From contig LPNZ01008925.1 of assembly GCA_001655205.1 (NCBI GenBank), forward strand, positions 16,293 through 80,292: 64,000 bases of DNA, in the 5' to 3' direction. Positions 59,196 through 64,000 of this stretch are shown here, piece by piece. Both the position numbers and the translations under genes were made by a program. The notes below the pieces were generated by a model, which was given only the letters and a program-made list of their open reading frames with translations, searched no databases and had not been told where the DNA came from. This DNA comes from Lenisia limosa. Lineage: Eukaryota; Breviatea. Each line of letters starts with the position of its first letter. Positions within the stretch are counted from its first letter, which is position 1.

Positions 59196-62100
59196 ATGAC
59201 TCTGTCCTCTAAAGACAAAGTATGTCGGCTTTCATAACTGTATAATTACATGAACAGTTATTGTTCTCAAAATTACCTTTTAGGCCATGAGCTACTTCAG
59301 TTCTATGACTAAGTCTCTGTTAGGGTCACTCTTTGGGAAAGAGGAGGAGGAGGGAGATTCCTCTTCTCAAAGTGACTCTTCTGACTCACCGTATGAATAT
59401 GGTGAAGGACTAAAGCGTTTACGTTCCCATGTAGAGCTTGATTCTCGAAAGCGCTTCCATAAACTAACTGGGCAGACCCCATCACATAATTCATCCTCCT
59501 ATGTTCCAGTTCAACCTGCCTTGCCCTTCATGGCCAAAATGTCATTTTCAGCCGTAACACCAGACAAGAGCCTGCTCTTTTACGCAAGTCCGCAACACTC
59601 AGCAATTGAGGGTGGATCACTCTTCAACGCCAAATACACTGGACAGAAGTTTTCACCCTTCGTGCTACCAATAGATTCGCGTAGTCGGTCTCCTGCCCCG
59701 AAAACAACGTTTACACAGAGAAGAAGGTCTATTGGTTTTGAAGTTGACAACATCCAGAACAGGGCTCTTGATATCCTCCAGTCGCTTCCCCTTCCCCATG
59801 AGGTGGGCCTCCAACATTGACGGTTTCTTTATTTGTTTCACATCACATATACAAGCGTTATTAGTAGTATCATCTCACAACTGATATTTATTATATTTTT
59901 TTTCGCTTCCTAACGTTCAACAACGGGGGAGGAAGGGGGGTGGACATAGTTGGTTACATTTAGTTAACCCTGTAGTTATGGACTGAGATGGAGTCCCCAC
60001 GGCCAGAGANNNNNNNNNNNNNNNNNNNNNNNNNNNNNNNNNNNNNNNNNNNNNNNNNNNNNNNNNNNNNNNNNNNNNNNNNNNNNNNNNNNNNNNNNNN
60101 NNNNNNNNNNNNNNNNNNNNNNNNNNNNNNNNNNNNNNNNNNNNNNNNNNNNNNNNNNNNNNNNNNNNNNNNNNNNNNNNNNNGAATATCTCGGAGAGCT
60201 GGAGGAAGAAGTCGAAGAAGATGCGTTTGTTGATCATGTTAAACAGATTGAGGAGGAGAAAGAGATTATGGAAGAGTCGGAAAAGGAAGAAGTAGAACAA
60301 GTGGAGGACGAAGAAGAAAAAGAAGAAGAATGGGAAGAAGAAAAGGAAGAGGTGGAAGAAAAAGAGAAAGAAGAGCCGAAAGAACTTGTAACCCCCTCTG
60401 AGTTGACAGCTGAAGGCAAGCCTATTCACCCTGATGACTATGATTATAGTCACATAAAGGAAAATGCACCCATGATCAAGAAGTACTTTGGCTGGGAAGA
60501 TGGTGATCCCATGCTTGTTCGTCCTGATGACCCCAATATTGAGAAAATTGGCCGCGATTTATGGAAAGGCAGAAGTATTGGTGGCACCCCTCTTGGGGAT
60601 TTTGACTTCAAGGGGATGCCAAAAGAAGACAGGAAGGCTTTGTTCCACGAAATGCTTGATGCACCGAACAAACTGAAAAAGTATCAGGAGTTGATGGTTG
60701 CCTATGACCGTGAACGTCTTGACCGCTATGGAGCTCCTGACTGCCTTGCTGGCCTCGAGTTCGATGTCATGACTGAGGAGGAACTTCTGAACAAATTGGG
60801 CCTTCCACAAATCGACCCTGAAACTGGCAAAATTCCCTCTATTCTCCCCAACGCCGACGGAACTCGGAGCAAGTGGCTTTCAGACGAAATGGCTGCAACC
60901 CTTCCCGAAAACTGCCTAGCCCCCAAGGTGTTGCCAAAAAAAAACGAGGAAGTTATTGACCTCTCATCAAGTGGCGATGGTATGTGGTTTATGAAATCGA
61001 ACAATGCTCGATTAATGTTAACGGGAACCCTTTGTACATTCTTTAATCTCCGCCAGATGACGACTCAGTGGAACCTCCTTCGGTAGTCCTCAAGCCTTCA
61101 GCCTCAGGTTGGTGCTGATAGTATGAAGCACATCTTCTCACCATCTAGATGATAAATGCAGTGATGTTTCTTGGAGTGACGAGCCTGAAGACTATATTGG
61201 AGTACGCTTCCGGTTCAATTTATTACTGCATACTAATATGTGTTTAGTAATTCTGAATTCTGGTTTTTTAAAATATCATATTTCCTATATTTCTTTCATT
61301 TTTTAAAAATAATTATTTTTTAGATTGATAAAGTTGATTCATTCAATCAAGAAAATGCATACGAGGAAGAATACAGTGATTCAGATGTCATAGAGGAATC
61401 TGAAACAGATGATGAATATCCTCAGAAAGGTTTGTTTCTTAAATATACATATGCTTCTCTTGTGTAATATTGTTGCAAAATTTCTTGATTCCCATTTTCA
61501 TCTATTTGTGGAATTCCTATTACATATCCAGAAGCTGAAAGTGAATCTGTCTCCGAGGAAGAGGAGTCCTTCCCATTGGTTCGGCAGTCGCCATCCAGTA
61601 TGCGGTCATTTGCTGTAGAGAAATTAGAAAAAAATTGAGTTGACCGAAGTCTTTCACATCGTCATATTGTATTGTATTATTTGCCCAGTCATTTGCAAGA
61701 ATACCACAAGTGTATGACGTCAAATCTAGTCGTGTAACATCTCAGAAATCCCATCGAGTGACAGTGTTTTTGAATCTTCTGGTTCTACTGAGGAGGATGC
61801 TGCTCCACATCTTAAGGAGAGTAGAGAAGATGATGAAGAAGACTGGGTTGATGAGGATGAAGAAGACGACTGGGTTGATGAGGATGAAGAAGTAATCATG
61901 AACTCCGATGATGAATCCCCAATGTCAAGTCCTTTTTCCAGTCCTTTCCAGACACCCATCCCAAAAGCCAACATTTTCCCAAGTGTCCATAATCTTCACT
62001 CGCCAAGTCAGTTTGATAGCCCCCCTCCACACTTTGTCAAAGGCCCTCAAGGTGCACTTCAAGTCAAAGAGTGAGTAGTCAGCATTAGTATTATTGCTAC

Positions 62101-64000
62101 AATCTACATATATTCTTAGACAAAATTGATAAATTATAGATTCACTTCGGTTCGTAAAAAGACTGAATTTCTCGATGAATTCTCGAAAACTATCGATATT
62201 TTCCCGGATTTTTTCGAACCGAAGTGAAGCCGTAATTATATCATACTATCATTATTATAATATGTCTTTGCTTGATACGGTTAGTTCTCCATACTGTACA
62301 AATTCAGACGGTCTTGTCTTTTTGGCAGTTTTAAATGAAGATGGCTCAATTCCTCATATCCCTTCCTCACTTCTTAGCGACCATATGCGAGTGCCGTCCA
62401 CTCCTCGCCGCGTACACTTCAACAAGGCGGTTGTTGCACAAGACATTGACACGGTCAAGCAGGTCGTTATTGGACTCAACAATGTGGTTGAGGAGGAGGA
62501 GGAGTTCGAAGTACCGCAAAAGTGGTGGGTCTGTCAGTGCTGTCAGACCGACAACACTCACCCGAGGTTCTGCTCCAGGTGTACAACCCCAAAGACTGCA
62601 GCAATCGGTGAGCCCAGAATCCTTAAATCCCCAGGGGCCAGCCCCTCTAAGGCTTTGTTTAAGGTCGCTCACTCGGACGAAAGCGAAAAAGAAAATGACC
62701 CTCATGATGATTTTGACAGCAGTAATATGCTTGATCATAGTCCTTCAGCTTTGAAACCTTCTTCTGCCCGTTCAGCACCTCAACCTTGTATTGAAGACGT
62801 GATTGATCTGTCTTCAGACTCAGAAAGTGATATTGAGGAACCGAATAGCGACGGAGGCGAAGACTCCCTTGAAGAAGATGTGCAGGAAGACCAAGAATCA
62901 GAAGAAGATGCTGTTGATGAACAAATCTTTGAACATGAAGGAGTAGAAGATGAAGGACATGAAGATAAAGATGTAAAAGGAGAAGAAGTTAAAGAAGTTC
63001 CAGATGAAGTAGTTGAAGAAGATAAAGGTGAAGAAGAAGATTATGATGAAGAATTAGTAGAAGACGAAGACATTGAAGAGAATAGAGAAGAAGATAAAGA
63101 TGAGGAATATAAATCAGATGAAGATGAAGATGTAAAAGATGTAGTAGATGAAGATAAAGAGGGAGAAGAAGAAGTAGAAGATCAAGGAGATGAAAAGAAA
63201 GAGGAAGAAATAGTGGAAGAAACTGAAGCAGAACAACGGAAAGAAGTTGTGATGGAAGAAGACCCAATCCAGCTTCCTGGCCTCACCTCTGAAGTCTGGA
63301 CTTGCCCGTGTTGTGAAGCTCAGAACAACGGACAGACATGTGGAACATGTTTGGTTTCTAGGCCCTCTCACATCGAACATGAAAAGCTGACTACCACCTT
63401 CGGTGTTGATACCACATTACAAGCTGAACACGAGAAGAAGCCAGAAGCAAACCAAGCCTTTACATTTGGTTCATCCACCCCTGGTTTTGAATTTAATCCG
63501 CAGTCCACCCCAGGCTTTAGCTTCGAGTCGTCCGAGTCACAGCCATCAGGCTTTGCTGTTCCTGCTGCAAACGCTGAGGCCAAGTTGGGCGATAACGAAT
63601 GGAAGTGTGCTTGTTGTGAAACTGTCAACACGGGGCTGAGTTGCTCTCTTTGTATGGTTAACAGGCCTGAAGAGAAGGAAGAAGAGATTAAGGAAGAAGA
63701 AAAGAAAGAAGAGAAGAAGCCAGAAGCAAACCAAGCCTTTACATTTGGTTCGTCCACCCCTGGTTTTGAATTTAATCCGCAGTCCACCCCAGGTTTTAGC
63801 TTCGAGTCGTCCGAGCAGCCATCAGGCTTTGCTGTTCCTGCTGCAAACGCTGAGGCCAAGTTGGGCGATAACGAATGGAAGTGTGCTTGTTGTGAAACTG
63901 TCAACACGGGGCTGAGTTGCTCTCTTTGTATGGTTAACAAGCCTGAAGAGAAGGAAGAAGAGATTAAGGAAGAAGAAAAGAAAGAAGAGAAGAAGCCAGA
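59196..64000 (+). CDS. Acidic RanBP2-type zinc-finger protein with FG motifs, nucleoporin-like (3' end beyond window)
   Basis: The start MTLSSKDK lies at 59196; after one intron AMSYFSSMTKSLLGSLFGKE forms a short amphipathic helix. A Ser-rich part and a gap (N 60010-60183) are followed by a Glu/Lys-rich stretch and a conserved-looking block (AEGKPIHPDDYDYSHIKENA, MIKKYFGWEDGDPMLVRPDD, LPPENCLAPKV-like region). Two VIDLSS motifs resembling SUMO-interaction motifs lie at 60949-60972 and 62797-62822. RanBP2-type zinc fingers (W-x-C-x2-C-x3-N-x6-C-x2-C) occur at about 62,518 (WWVCQCCQTDNTHPRFCSRC), 63,297 (WTCPCCEAQNNGQTCGTC), 63,598 and 63,877 (WKCACCETVNTGLSCSLC). The last two are separated by AFTFGSSTPGFEFNPQST-type FG stretches. 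Zinc fingers plus FG motifs recall Nup153/RanBP2 at the nuclear pore, where such fingers bind Ran. The acidic middle is unusual, and a SUMO-linked nuclear protein is the alternative. Confidence 0.7.
62139..62232. mobile_element. TA-flanked palindromic MITE, copy C (inside an intron)
   Basis: A 94-bp element starting GATTCACTTCGGTTCG and ending CGAACCGAAGTGAAGCCG, bordered by TA at both ends. The inside carries AAAGACTGAATTTCTCGATG and AAACTATCGATA. It lies in an intron of the zinc-finger gene. Confidence 0.85.
63441..64000 (+). repeat. Tandem coding repeat, about 279 bp per unit
   Basis: Units begin CCAGAAGCAAACCAAGCC at 63441 and 63720, and a third starts at 63996. The first unit is 279 bp and the second 276 bp; the one-codon difference is SSESQPS versus SSEQPS. 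Each unit encodes one FG-like stretch, one RanBP2-type zinc finger and a Glu/Lys tail. Near identity at the DNA level points to recent duplication; the array continues past the window. Confidence 0.9.

Noticed and set aside
59917-60453. Phe/Leu-rich minus-strand frames resembling membrane proteins, also at 62989-63380
   Set aside because: They are antisense to the GAA/GAG-rich acidic exons of the zinc-finger gene, which necessarily read as Phe/Leu/Ser.

Overview
The window is nuclear DNA from a gene-dense unicellular eukaryote that uses the standard genetic code (TAA, TAG and TGA all end reading frames here). Nearly every gene is cut by many GT-AG introns of roughly 30-70 nt, so no gene is a single long open frame and each CDS below is a span from start codon to stop codon that includes introns. 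The set of conserved genes (FANCD2, exportin-7, TPRKB/Cgi121, HSCB, VAP, FSH1-type hydrolase, SURP splicing factor) is broadly eukaryotic. A FAM227 gene and a CCDC191-like gene with Sfi1-type repeats suggest that the organism builds cilia or flagella. I could not place the lineage. Fourteen runs of N interrupt the sequence, several next to long G or C homopolymers.

Layout, left part: a partial HAL/PAL-like lyase gene (minus) diverges from an eIF4E-transporter-like gene (plus). Then come a VAP ER-anchor gene (plus), an FSH1/OVCA2 serine hydrolase (plus), a small acidic protein (minus), an FHA/polyQ protein (minus), a small single-pass membrane protein (minus), a large CCDC191-like coiled-coil gene (plus), the KEOPS subunit TPRKB (minus) and a SURP-domain splicing factor (plus).

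Middle part: an 8.8-kb gene on the minus strand encodes a secreted/type I membrane subtilisin-like protease with Cys-rich EGF/laminin-type modules. It diverges from the mitochondrial Fe-S co-chaperone HSCB (plus). Four minus-strand genes follow: a two-CCCH-finger plus RRM RNA-binding protein, a Ser/Pro-rich nuclear-type protein, a FAM227 protein and a small coiled-coil protein.

Right part: exportin-7 (minus, about 10 kb) and FANCD2 (plus) are divergent from a 354-bp spacer. Exportin-7 contains one 3.9-kb intron that is far larger than any other here. It holds a tRNA-Pro gene and several families of repeated, partly A-tailed sequences. The window ends inside a plus-strand gene for an acidic protein with RanBP2-type zinc fingers, FG-like motifs and two SUMO-interaction-like motifs, whose last part is a tandem coding repeat.

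The most notable non-gene structure is a family of 83-94-bp palindromic elements flanked by TA (a Tc1/mariner-type MITE). Three good copies and one decayed copy are present, and one copy makes up most of a protease intron. No operon-like organisation applies. The functional links are by process: nuclear transport (exportin-7, nucleoporin-like protein), RNA handling (4E-T-like, SURP, CCCH/RRM, Ser/Pro protein), genome/tRNA maintenance (FANCD2, TPRKB, tRNA-Pro) and cilia (FAM227, CCDC191-like).
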